The position numbers were made by a program, and so were the translations under genes. Shown piece by piece: positions 22,634 to 33,618 of a stretch of DNA of 64,000 nt. The notes under the pieces are model-generated. The model ran no database searches, was not told where the DNA came from, and was given only the letters and a program-made list of their open reading frames with translations. Every line of letters begins with the position of its first letter. Within the stretch, counting starts at the first letter, position 1. The stretch spans positions 1-64,000 of the forward strand of contig QJPP01003477.1 in assembly GCA_003996215.1 (NCBI GenBank). Direction: 5' to 3'. This stretch comes from Jaltomata sinuosa. Taxonomy: Eukaryota; Streptophyta; Magnoliopsida; Solanales; Solanaceae.

Positions 22634-23363
22634 TCAACAACAATGCAGGATTCGAGGAATAAATAGATAAATAGTAAGAACAGTACGAAAACAAATCATG
22701 CTCAAACTGAAGTAATTTCATATGATTCATCTTAGCCACACCTGTGAGAATTTTTGGGTGTCATCCGATAAGAGAATCGAGTTTTGGGTTGTCGAGTTAT
22801 CCTACTGTTCATACTTGCTTCTGGAAATTCTTGAATTCCTGCACACAGAGCAAAAGTTCAGTTGGTAAATCTTATTACTCCTTTTGTAACTAAACACCTG
22901 GTCGTGGTATCAACTTCCTCGGGGGCTCAACCCACCGATGCAAAGTGAAAAGAGGAGGAATATGATTTAGAAAGGGAACACTTAGCTGAAGAGAGAAACA
23001 AACAACCAATTCAACTCCATGGCAACATTGGAACGACATCAGAGCTGTAGAACACCAATGGTCACTATCTTAGAGAAAAGCTGAACTCTGAGCAAGATTC
23101 TGAGATACCTTCACCTGGGAAAGAAGATGAGCATAGCGAACATAGAATGGCTAACCTAAGAGCCCCCATTTACCCTTTCGCTTTCCCCTCTTTCCTAATT
23201 CAGTCGAATGTATGAGCTTGTGCTCTTGTGTTTTAGACTTTGTGCATTTATCTCTTTGGGCCGGATCACTTTTGGGCCCGGCCATGTAATCTGCACTCAG
23301 ACCTCTTTTTATTTATTTTAAGGGCTACTGACCCGATTTTAATTTTAAAAAAAAGTCACATGG

Positions 23364-24324
23364 TCTTTTGTCTTTTTTAAAAATTGACAGATTTATTGCA
23401 TGGGTTAAAGACCCATTCAAAAATTATTGATTAATTTATTTTTGGGCTTATGATCTGATTATAAATTATAGTTTTATTAAATAAAATTTTATATTATAAA
23501 ATTTAGTCATGAATTTAATTTTTAGAATATAAATTTAGTATTTATATTCAAAGAAGTCATTATTAATTTATTATCCCAATTGATTAAACTTTATTATCTT
23601 GTTGAGCATGTTTGCATGAAATGTTAATTAGTTTAACATTAAAATTAATTGCTATTTTATTCAGCATACGTAAAATGTTAATTAGTTTAACATTAAATTT
23701 TATACTTATGTGATCAACATGCATGAAATGTTAATTAGTTTAACATTATATTTATTTGCTATTTTGATTAATAAGCATGCTTAAAATGTTATGTTGTTTG
23801 ACATTAATAATTTTTTTGATATGTTTAAAATACATGCAATGATGTTAATTAGTTTAATATTTTTTAGATTAATTTGGCATGAAATAAATGTTAATTAGTT
23901 TAACATTATTTAGTTCTAATTGAATAATATGTTAATAAGTAACATTAAGAATTTCATGAAAACTTTTCAAGCATGTAATAAATATTTATTAGTTGGACAT
24001 TAATTTCTATTGGCATGCTTATGATAGTTAATTTGTTTAACTCATGAGTCATATAGGATCACAAAATCATAATGGATAAATATGTTGTCCTAAAAAATGA
24101 TTAAGATACTTAGCTAAGTAATTGACTAGATTAATCTTCATAATATTTTAATTATTGAATGATAAGTGAGAACATAGTGAACTCTCGACTTCATAATTAA
24201 TATATGTGTTTATTATCCTAATCAATTGGTGCATTGTATCACAATATGTATGAATATTAAACATCGAACCTTGCGTTGTATATTTTTTTAATGATTCTCA
24301 TTCCATTTTTTATTTTGTTAAAGA
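23364..24324 (+). other. Copia leader (distal half), AT-rich
   Basis: Untranslated region between the LINE insertion and the copia gag ATG. Except for the hairpin array described separately, it is plain AT-rich sequence with no open frame. Confidence 0.6.
23620..24042 (+). repeat. Array of nine hairpin repeats in copia leader
   Basis: Units begin at 23620, 23674, 23727, 23785, 23841, 23887, 23929, 23981 and 24026, spaced 42-58 bp. The consensus folds as stem AATGTTAA, loop TTAGT, stem TTAACATT, and is exact in units 1, 2, 3 and 6. Units 4 and 5 differ at positions that mostly leave G-U or Watson-Crick pairs. Unit 7 has a shortened stem ATGTTA/TAACAT and unit 9 AGTTAA/TTAACT; unit 8 is eroded. 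Most units are preceded by GCATG or ACATG. It lies directly upstream of gag in the genomic RNA leader. Confidence 0.8.
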
Positions 24325-25230
24325 ATGACTGCTACTTCGAAATTTTTTATTGTTGAGCTCAACAAAGGGTTGAAACTCAATGGTGACAATTATGAGACTT
24401 GGAGATTGAAAGTTCAATATGTGCTAGAAGAGCAGGAGGCTCTTGAGGCCATTAATCATGTGCTAAATGAGCCCGAGAATGGCAACACAACTCAGCATAG
24501 GCGTGACCGTGAAGTTTATTATGCTTGGAAGAAAAAGGACTCCACTACTCGCATTGCGTTGCTAAGCACCTTAGATGATGACATTCTAAGAGAGTTCAAG
24601 GATCACTAAAGGGCTATGAAACTTTGGAATGCTTTGAAGAACATGTTTGGTACTTGTTGCACTGCAAAGCTAAGATCTCTCACGATCAAATTTGACTCAT
24701 AAAAGAAACACCCAGAACATTCAATGAAAATACATCTGAGGCAGATGACAAATATGATCGGAGAGTTGAAAGATACCGGTCATGTGTTGACTGACGAACA
24801 ACAGATCTAAGAAGTAATACGCTCTTTACCTAGTTCTTGGGATCATATGAAAATGTATTTGACCCATAATGAGAGAATCATAACTCTAAAAGATGTTCGG
24901 AGGCACCTTGATTTAGAAGAGGAAAGGCTTCAGGCTGCAACGCCAATAGCTGAGTTGGATATGGCAACAACCTCTAAATTCAAGAACGATTCAAAGAGAA
25001 AGAACTGGGGAAATAAGAAAGGGCAATCTCAGCCTCAACCAACTCAACCTGCTAAGAAAGCAAAGACTGAAAACGGCAAGAACAAACTTCCCAAACGTGT
25101 CAAGATTGCTACAGTGAAATGCTTCAATTGTGACAAAAAGGGTCACTATGCCAGAGACTGCTCTGAGCCTCCAAGAAAGGTATTTCATAAATTCAAATTA
25201 GTGAACTTTGTGTTTCTAGTTCTGTTTTAC
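24325..25230 (+). pseudogene. Copia gag, decayed
   Basis: Capsid and nucleocapsid protein. Starts MTATSKFFIVELNKGLKL and has the copia gag signature NYETWRLKVQYVL (UBN2-type). A TAA at 24607 and a further stop near 24808 break the frame. The nucleocapsid zinc knuckle CFNCDKKGHYARDC (about 25120-25161) is intact. The gag-pol junction is out of frame. Confidence 0.85.
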
Positions 25231-25239
25231 TAACTGAAT

Positions 25240-26822
25240 CTAATCCTTTGTGGATTGTAGACTCAGGAGCAATGGACCACATAGCATGAGATTGTACTGT
25301 CTTTGTTGAATTTTGATGAGTTTCACGTGGAGCAAAGTGGGTTTATGTGGGCAATAACAATAGAATTGCTGTTGAGGGAATCAGCACATGCAAGTTAGTC
25401 ATGCATGTAGGTTGAAACCTGATGCTACATGATGTCCTCTATGCACCATTGATTCATTGGAATATTATTTCAGTATCTGTTTTGCTTAAGTTAGGATATA
25501 ATTTATTATTTCATGATAATTTTATAAAATCGACTTTTGGATCAACTTTATTTGGTTTTGGTTATTTGACTGGAGGTTTATTTATTATGGATTTGGATTT
25601 TAATTTATTTAATAATAATATCAGCTTTTCAATATGGCATACTAGACTTGGTCATATTGGCCAACAGAGAATGCAACGGCTAGTGAAATAAGGTTTGCTT
25701 ATCGGCATTGCACATGTAAAATTGTCCACTTGTGAAAATTGTCTAGCTGAAAAATCTGCAAGGAAACCTTTCGGCAAAGCGACTAGAGTTAAATATCCTT
25801 TAAAATTAGTCTATTCAGATATCTGTGGCCCTATGAATGTTAGGGCTAGGCATGGAGCAAGTTATTTCATTACATTTATCGATGATGTCACCTATTTCAG
25901 TTATATCAATTTAATTTTCCACAAATCAAAAGAAATAAGTTATTTCAAAAGCTATATGAGCTTAGTGGACAATCAATTAGACAAGAAGATAAAAGCTCTT
26001 CAAACTGATCGTCGCCTAGAATACTTATCTGGTCAATTTAATGGGTTATGTGATGAAAAGAGAATAGTTCATCAGTTGACTATTCCAAATACTTCACAAC
26101 AAAATGGTGTTGCAGAGAGAAGAAATAGGACGCTCATTGAGATGGTTAGGTCCATGATGGCACAAGCCAGCCTTCCAATAAATTTTTGGGCTGATGCTTT
26201 GCTTACTGCCACCTATGTACTTAACAGAGTGCCTACAAAATCAGTTGCAACCACTCCATATGAGTTATGGAATGGAAGACATCCTAATCTGAGTGTACTA
26301 AGACCTTGGAGTTGTGCTGCCTATACACATGATTCCTCTCATAAATATGATAAATTGGGTCCAAGAGTAAAGAAAAGTATCTTTATAAGGTACTCAGAAA
26401 CCTCTAAAGGTTATGTGTTTATAGGTGAGCAAAACAATGGAAGTATAACAAAATTTGAATCACGAGATGTCACATTCTTAGAGAATGAGTTTCCCAAGAA
26501 GGGAGAGATAGGTCAAGACCTATCCCTGTTTGAGATAAGGGATTATGACATAAAAGGATCACTTCATTTGAGTGGGAGTATTTTAGCAGATGATGAATTA
26601 GTACCTCTTTTATCATCAGATGCGAATGAAAGTAATCCTTCTACACTTAATGAGAGTGACCAAATGAATCTTGTTCTGAGTGGGAGCGAGATAGTCACCG
26701 ATCTTGTTCCAAATGGGAGCAGGATGAATGTTCTTGATCCGAGTGGGAGCAGCATTGATCCAAATGGGAATAATGATGAATCACAAATCAGATGTGGTTC
26801 TCATAAAAAAACTCCCTATTGA
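25240..26822 (+). pseudogene. Copia protease and integrase, decayed
   Basis: Protease core WIVDSGAMDHIA is followed by a stop. GAG-pre-integrase WHTRLGHIGQQRMQRL and CENCLAEKSARKPF carry the H-H-C-C zinc site. The integrase core shows YSDICGPM, a QTDRRLEYLSGQF block and QNGVAERRNRTLIE, that is D, D and E. A 375-codon frame (25695-26822) is uninterrupted and includes the C-terminal region with repeated SGSE/PNGS-type phrases. Breaks: stop after HIA near 25287, stop near 25414 and stop at 25689. Confidence 0.85.
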
Positions 26823-28429
26823 TGATTTTATATTGAAGGCGGTGAACTATTTATGATGCTCCTACAAGATGAAAACGAGCCTAAAAATATAAAGGAGACT
26901 CTCTCATGCCCTTCTAAGGATAAATGGACAAAAGCAATGAAAGATGAATTGGAGTCTATGAAAGTCAACAAAGTCTGGGAACTAGTTGACCTTCCTGAGG
27001 GACGCAAAGCAATTGGGAGCAAATGGGTTCTCAAAATCAAGCTTAAGGTGAACCGTTGAGAGATATAAAGCTCGACTGGTATCTAAAGGGTATACACAGC
27101 AGAAAGGAATAGACTACAAAGAGACTTTCTCGCGTGCTGTACGATTTATCTCTGGTCGCTTGGTTCTAGCTATATTTGCAAGCTCGGATCTTGAATTACA
27201 TCAGATGGATGTAAAAACTGCCTTTCTTAATGGAGAATTAGATGAAGAAATTTATATGGAACAACCTGAATGTTTCATTGAAAAGGGATACGAACAAAAG
27301 GCTTATAGACTTTTGAAGTTTTTTATGGGCTCAAACAATCTTCAAGGCAGTGGTATATACGATTTCAGAATGTTGTTGTTTCTAATGGTTTTACCATGAT
27401 GGATGAAGATCATTGCATTTATACCAAAAGATCAAGAAATAAACTTGTAATTTTGATATTGTATATAGATGACATACTTATAGCTGGAAATGATATGGAG
27501 TTCTTAACCGAGATTAAGTCTTGGTTGTCATCTCAATTTGAGATGAAAGATACGGGTGAAGCTGCATATATTCTTGGAGTTAAGATTTCAAGAGATTGTC
27601 CAAAGAAACTATTGTATCTCTCTCAAGAGAATTACATTAGAAAAGTTCTTGAACAATTTAATATGCAAAATAGTAGTCCCGTTGACACTCCTATTAGTAA
27701 AGGCCAATCCTTGGGAAATCAAATGTGTCCTAAGACTCTTGAAGAGAAAGAAAGAATGAACTCAGTTCCTTATAGGAGCGCCGTCAAAAGTCTAAGGTGT
27801 GTACTAGACTTGATATCTGTCAAGCAGTTGGCTTGATAAGTAGATATCAAACCGACCCAGGTTTAACACATTAGCAAGCAGTAAAGAGAATCATGAGATA
27901 TCTGAAAGGGACAACTGACTATGCACTTTGTTACCAAGGCAACAAAGATCTGCTATTAGTTGGATACAATGATGCTGCTCATGGAGGAGATATAGATGAG
28001 AGGAAGTCTATCTCAGGATATATTTTCTTACTCAGTGATGGCACCATATCATGGAGTAGTAAGAAACAATCATGTATATCACTATCTACGATGGAAGCAA
28101 AATATGTGGCTCTCGCATCAGCAACACAAAAAGCTGTTTGGTTGAAAAAGTTCTTGGAACACATATTGGATATCGCAGAAAATACTGAATCAGTGTTAGT
28201 CTACTGTGATAATGAGGCTGATAAATATGATACCAAGGACCCTAAGTTTCATTGTAAAACCAAACACATAGATATCAAGTATAACTATGTGAGAGACATG
28301 GTTAGATGCAATGTAGTGAACGTGAAATATGTTTCTACACAAGATATGCTGGCAGATCCATTGACCAAGCCTTTGTCTAGAGATGCATTTGTAAGACATA
28401 TGAGGTCTCAAGGCTTGCGTAGATTCTAA
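26823..28429 (+). pseudogene. Copia reverse transcriptase and RNase H, decayed
   Basis: RT starts with WTKAMKDELESMKVNKVWELV; a frame slip occurs near 27055. HQMDVKTAFLNGELDEEIYM follows, then another slip near 27312, and ILYIDDILIAG (active-site DD intact). RNase H (27893-28429) has GYNDAAHGGD, STMEAKYVALA, VYCDNEA and KHIDIKYNYVRD, and the frame ends naturally in SQGLRRF. The last domain is uninterrupted; the polyprotein as a whole is not. Confidence 0.85.
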
Positions 28430-29483
28430 GATACTTCATTTTTTATTTTATCTTCCCATGTTCACAAGACTAATATTCTTTAATTATCAATAAAGTTAAT
28501 TTACATACATACATATTCTAATTGTTAAATGTTATTCTTTATTCATTCATTTTGATGAGTATGCCGAGTAGACAATAGGTTAAACTTCTCACACAGGTAA
28601 CCTCCTCCTAGTCTTAGTGATGAGTGGAGATGAGACTGGACTTTAAGCAAAATTATCAAATGGATAATTTGAGAGCTATAAGCTTAAAATCATGAAAGTC
28701 GCTTGAATAATGACACAAGGTCGTTAAGGTGAAAAATGTTCACCTAGTCTACTTACTGAGCCAGATGTGAGTTAAAATAATATTGTAGATCTAAGAACTT
28801 AAATTTAGATACATATGGTGTCTAGGTATCATTTGTACATCAATCTATTAGAGACAAAGACATACGCTCCATAGGAAAGGAAAAAATACTATAGCACATG
28901 TTTTATACCATGTATGCTAATGTCAACCAAATGAGTTAAACATAAGTTCATTCTCAACTTATTGTAGTGTAATACCCAGATCTTTTAAGATGGCTCAAGA
29001 TTTATTCCCTTAGTAACTCTAATCAGATACTTGAGACTTAGTTTGATGTAGCTATCTTAGTGTACTTCCAAAAGACTTTAAACACAGATTCGGTCTGGCA
29101 GAGCACATCTAGAAAAGAAGTCAGACTAATGTTAAGAGAATCGTGAGAAGAGGAAAATCATTAATGGAATTTCATTGATTTGTGTTCACTAGTGCACCGA
29201 TTAAGAATTATGAGTTATAATTGTGAATACAAGAAATAATGATATATGAGATTTTGAGATTATATCAAATGTGATTCATATGATCTGGGGTAATGCATAC
29301 TTTATGATCTACTTGCAGGTTTACCCTCAACGAGAGGCTATATACTCCTAACAGATGTATAACACTAAGCTCTCATAGTATGCTGGTCGCACGATCTACT
29401 TTCCTGTATGAATGATTGTGGAGATAAAAAGAGAATTTGTTTCTCAGATTAGAAAAGAACTCCCATTATGTGTGAGTGGGAAA
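28430..29483 (+). other. Copia 3' untranslated region and polypurine tract
   Basis: About 1 kb without a credible open frame between RNase H and the 3' LTR. GTGAGTGGGAAA at 29472-29483, directly before the LTR, is the likely plus-strand primer (polypurine tract). Confidence 0.65.
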
Positions 29484-29733
29484 TGTAGGAAATTCGGGCC
29501 CACCCATAAGAGGTGCTTTAAGGCCCTTTAGGGTAATTAGTAAACCCTAATTAATTTCTCTATATAAACACACATAGTGTATTATTAGAGACATAAAAAA
29601 TACTATAATTAGATCGTATGCTTTGTTTTCTCCCATTCAGTTAGGATTTAGTCTGTGATATAGGGATTGCTCCCACACACCGTGACTATCACCGCCCACC
29701 GGTAATTCCAATCGTGGTTCATCCAATGCTTCC
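29484..29733 (+). repeat. Copia 3' LTR, interrupted by gypsy A
   Basis: Matches the 5' LTR from TGTAGGAAATTC through CATCCAATGCTTCC, then switches abruptly to the TGTAATGACC start of gypsy A. A TATATAAA box is present at 29561-29568. The last ~80 bases of the LTR are missing here and should reappear beyond element A. Confidence 0.85.
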
Positions 29734-32700
29734 TGTAATGACCTTTCCAGTTATTTTTGAATTTATGCTTTTCTTATACTGATAGAGCTTGCCTGTAGCG
29801 GCCTCAAGTCATTTATGGTTTGCTGGGACTGGTGGTTTGGTGCCCTGGCCGTTCGTTTGGTTGTTCTGGCCGTTTCCCTATTTTAGGGCCTTAACTTAGC
29901 ATGATGTTGACTTTGGTTAACATTCTTGGTAAATGCACTCGAAATCAGATTTCGACAATTCCATTAGCTTTGGACATGGATTTAGGTCTAGATAGACCCT
30001 TGGTTAAGGTCTAGGAGCATTTGGTTTGATTTTGTGCGAGTTTTTATGTCTTCTAGCCTGTTGAACTTGGAAGTTGACTTGGGTCAACATTCGGAAAAGA
30101 CGGTCTCGGATGGAAATTCTGTCAGTGCTTTTAGTTCTAAAATGTCGACTTTGGGCTAGAGGGACCTTTGGTTCAGGTCCCGAGGCTTCCAAATTCATTT
30201 TTGGGTGTTGAGTTCCATTTTGGCTTAAGGTTGGTTTGTGGGCGTTGGGCCCACTTTCATGAAATTGACCTCCATTGAGTTTTATGTCTATTACGTTGAG
30301 TCCGGAATGGTGTTTCTGGTACGTTAGCATAGTTTGTTTTTGCACAGAGACCCAGATGAGCCCTGTGGGCCCACCTAGAGACTTTTTCCCTCTTAGTTAT
30401 TGCTGTTGGCAGTTGCAGGTATAGTCCTCAGACCTTAATCGTGATCGCAAGGACCTTTCATGCGATCGCGATACAGGTTTTGTGGACCTGGTACCTTTGT
30501 TCTTCACGATCACAAAGTGCCCTTCGTGACCACAATATTGTCTGTGGTTCCTTGCTCTATGCGATTGCGATGTTCCTTGTCACGGCCGCGATGAGGCCCT
30601 CCCTTCTTGTTCTTTGTGACCACGTGGCTAGTCATCATGATCGCGATGGTCTAGCCAGTGTGGTCCTCGAGACCGCATGGGGTCCCTTCGTGATAGCGAT
30701 GAAGTACCCCTGGGCAGTATATAAGCTTCTCCCTTTGTTTTCTTCACCCAAGAATCAAAAACTTCCATTGTTATAAGCTCAAGCTTCATAATTCTCTGCA
30801 TAGCTTTGATTCTTAGCATCCGGGTGAAGTTTACTGGTCCCGTGATCATTTCCGCATCTATGAATTGGTGAGTCCCTTGTTTGTTCCGTTAAATTTGCCT
30901 CTTTGATTCCTAGATTGTTCTTGTTATTGGTAGGCTGTTCTAAGCCATATTCTTGGTCATTTCCTTCAATAATATGAGCATGAACTCACGGGAGTGTGGC
31001 GATCATTATAAGCTCTTTCATTTTCAGCTTGAAGTTGTGGGGCCCATGGGATTGCGGGTGACCCGAATTTCGATCTAGATATTGTTATAGAAATATGGGT
31101 ATCATTAGTCTTATTTTAACGTGTAGTTTATTTTCTTGATAGTTTGATTTCTGTTCAAAGCTTCTCGAAGCAGTTCAGGCTCGTACATCATTGTTTTAGC
31201 AGCTTGTCATCGTATGATAGGTAGGTTACAGTTTAACTCTTCTAGACTTCGCACATATAGGATATAATTGTACTAATTAGCATCCTTGGGTTGGGTTTAT
31301 TAGCGTTTTACCACAGATCTTGTCCGCTTCTTCATGTCTGACTTATTTTGCTTTCTCCGATGATTGTAGTAATCGTGGTAGATGATATTAGCACCCTTGT
31401 GGTCTTGTGTGACCTTGTATTGACTCTGGAACATAGATGGTGGGTTATTGAGAATGTCCGTGAGTCCCGGATATCGACATTGCGATCTTAGGTTGGTTTT
31501 CTGTGCTATAAAGAGATTGCAGCCTGTGAAGGGCCGATAGGTTGATTGTGAGCCGTTGGGATACTGTTTGTGATTGAGCATGCCATTATCATACATATAA
31601 GAGCCTTTTAGCATATTTTACTATGGTTTTGGCTTTGGGCCTACTATTGATGGTTATTTTTAAACCTTGAATGGCCTCGAGGGCTCGCTTTTGGTAAATG
31701 TGGTTATAAAGGGTTTGGAAATGATTTTTAATGGATCTTCTTGGGGTAAGAAAGTTAATAGGTTGATTTTACCACTGTTTTAAAACTACTACTAGACTTG
31801 GCGGGGCCGGAGTGCTAGACATATTTTACTGTTGGTTGGAGATGATACTGGACTCGGTTAGGCTGAGGATCAGACTTGTTTTACTACTGTTTTAGACTCG
31901 GTTATGTCCGAGCACCCCTGTAGGGGCTTTTGAGACTTATTTCACCAATTTAGACCCAGATAAGCTCCGAGCATGCATTGTCGAGATATGGTTACTACTT
32001 TGGATCCAAATTTACTCCAGACCGTTATGTTGAGGTTATGAGAGTTAGTATGTGGTCGAGGACCTCCATGGACCTTGTCGATCCAGACTATGGCTACGTG
32101 CTGAGTATGCCGTCGGAGGGGTATATGGTGTAGTCAAGGTATATGGGCTGCTTCCTTTCATAGATCCTACATGCTAGGCCTATAAGCACCGGAGGGGGTA
32201 CATACAGGGTTACAATTCCACCTGGTTTGCACTTTCGAATCATATCATCCATTTGTGTGAGATTCCACCCTTGTTTGCTGTTTGCTAAGTGTACACTTCG
32301 GTAGTACGGGATGCTGGAGGGTTTGTCTTCTCTTGTTTGTGTTCCTCGGGTGTATGGGCGCTCGTTGGGACTGTAGGTAGACTTATTCTTACCCTATCGC
32401 ATCGCTGGCACTGATCATGGTTGTATTCGGGTTTATTTCATGTTCTACTTGGATTATTGGCATGTTTTAGTAGTAGAATTGGGTTTCAAGCATGATTAGA
32501 TTATTTGCTTCTCTCCTTCCTTCCTTTCAATTGAGGTTACCAGTATACCGCCTATTTCTAAAACTTTCTCTATATATATTGTTTGTGAGGATCCCAGGTG
32601 CGTTATTCCTTCCTTTCACCTGTGTCTGTATATTCTAGTAGCTAGCCAAATTGTTGTTTTCTTCTTGTATTCTTCTGTGCTAGCTTTCGTGAGCTATTTG

Positions 32701-33228
32701 TTACTTTTTGTGACTACTTGCTTCTATTATGCTATATTACTGCTCTTACATCTTATATGTGCCCAGTCGGCCTATGATACCTACTGGGCACTCATTGCTT
32801 AGCAATTGGTGCTCATACTACACTCTGCATCTTCTGGTGCAGATCCTAGTGTGGGACATCACTGTTAGCTCGTGGAGACTCGTGCGAGGAGATTTTGGAC
32901 CATCCCAGACTGAGGGTGAGCTCTTGGTGATCGGAGCTTAGCTTTTAGTTTATCTTTTGTATTATGTAATCTCTTACTACTCAGAGAAATTTGTATATAT
33001 TATTTTGGATCTTTTGTGTATTCTGTTGATGTAGTTCTTGCTCTTACACTATGGTACCAGGTTTTGGGATGGTTTTAGCTTCTATATATATATTCCTGTT
33101 GTCCCTTTTCTTTATCGTATATCCCTTTCTTCCGTTTATATTATGCTTTCTTCTGCCTGCTTGTTAGAGAGTAGCCTATTACTAACTGTTCTAGGCTACA
33201 AGGATTGGTTCGCCTACTGGGGGTTGTA
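29734..33228 (+). repeat. Gypsy A left (5') LTR
   Basis: The start TGTAATGACC...TCCAGT and about 760 bp downstream are matched by 53705-54466. The right border is set by the primer site and is less certain (few bases). No genes inside; open frames such as those near 30441-30776 fall in the palindromic-word region. Confidence 0.75.
30440..30724 (+). promoter_or_regulatory. Gypsy A LTR promoter: GATCGC word cluster plus TATA box
   Basis: Between 30440 and 30700 the words GATCGC, GCGATCGCGA, GATTGCGAT, GATCGCGATG and ACGATCAC recur about ten times. They stop directly before TATATAA at 30718-30724. This is the likely transcription start region of the LTR. Confidence 0.55.
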
Positions 33229-33243
33229 GGTGCCATCAGAGCC
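33229..33243 (+). other. Gypsy A primer-binding site
   Basis: GGTGCCATCAGAGCC resembles the tRNA-Met class TGGTATCAGAGC with three changes. It fixes the inner LTR edge. Confidence 0.5.
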
Positions 33244-33441
33244 TAGGTTTCACCAGTTTTATTGATGTAGGAGCCAATGTCTAGTAGAGTCCTGCGGATC
33301 GGGGCAGAGACGTCCATACTCAATCTTTAGGAGGCTACAGTGACATCTTAGGAAACATAGACCTTTTGTTGGTTTTATCTCGTGCGTATTATCCTTGAAA
33401 GTTTCTTGAAATCTCACTTATTCTAGTTCATTATCCCACAG

Positions 33442-33618
33442 ATGGTTCGTACGAGGTCATCAAAATCAGGCAGGGATGAGCCTTCGACTCCAGTACCCCC
33501 GATTCCAGTTAGGGGCCGAGGAGGTCATAGAGGTAGGGGTCGAGGACGTGCCTGAGTAGCGGCACCAGCTAGAGCTGTTAGGGTCGAGGTTGAGCCCGAG
33601 TTTGTTCCTGAGCAACAA
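33442..33618 (+). pseudogene. Gypsy A gag, 5' part
   Basis: ATG at 33442 gives MVRTRSSKSGRDEPSTP and an Arg/Gly-rich stretch, then TGA where CGA (Arg) is likely. The frame continues to VPEQ and is cut by element B; it resumes after 49492 with VDQGMTQLAPF. The basic N-terminus is usual for this gag type. Confidence 0.7.

Larger units (their letters stand above)
16419..23352 (+). mobile_element. L1-clade LINE with RNase H, nested in copia leader
   Basis: Flanked by an exact 11-bp duplication AAGTCACATGG at 16408-16418 and 23353-23363, with an A-rich 3' end (AATTTTAAAAAAAA). The order is ORF1 (zinc knuckle), endonuclease, reverse transcriptase, zinc-binding domain, RNase H, then a 3' untranslated region (22634-23352) without genes. 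A full 6.9 kb copy with 5' end preserved, but all frames carry stops. Removing it rejoins the copia leader at one base position. Confidence 0.9.
15763..29733 (+). mobile_element. Ty1/copia LTR retrotransposon (visible part; outermost of the nest)
   Basis: 5' LTR 15763-16095, tRNA-Met primer site, leader, decayed gag-pol (24325-28429), purine tract and 3' LTR from 29484. The 3' LTR stops at 29733, where gypsy element A begins. The rest of the LTR should lie beyond the window. The left 5 bp flank is TACTC. A LINE of about 6.9 kb is nested in the leader. The two LTRs differ at many positions (the 5' copy has lost the TATA box), so the element is old. Pol order protease-integrase-RT-RNase H defines copia. 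Confidence 0.85.

Noticed and set aside
23620..24042. Evenly spaced hairpins as a CRISPR array
   Set aside because: The intervals are related AT-rich sequence with no spacer-like uniqueness, and the context is a retrotransposon leader.
30441..30849. Open frames on both strands in the gypsy A LTR
   Set aside because: They fall in the palindromic GATCGC word cluster, where stops are rare by composition.
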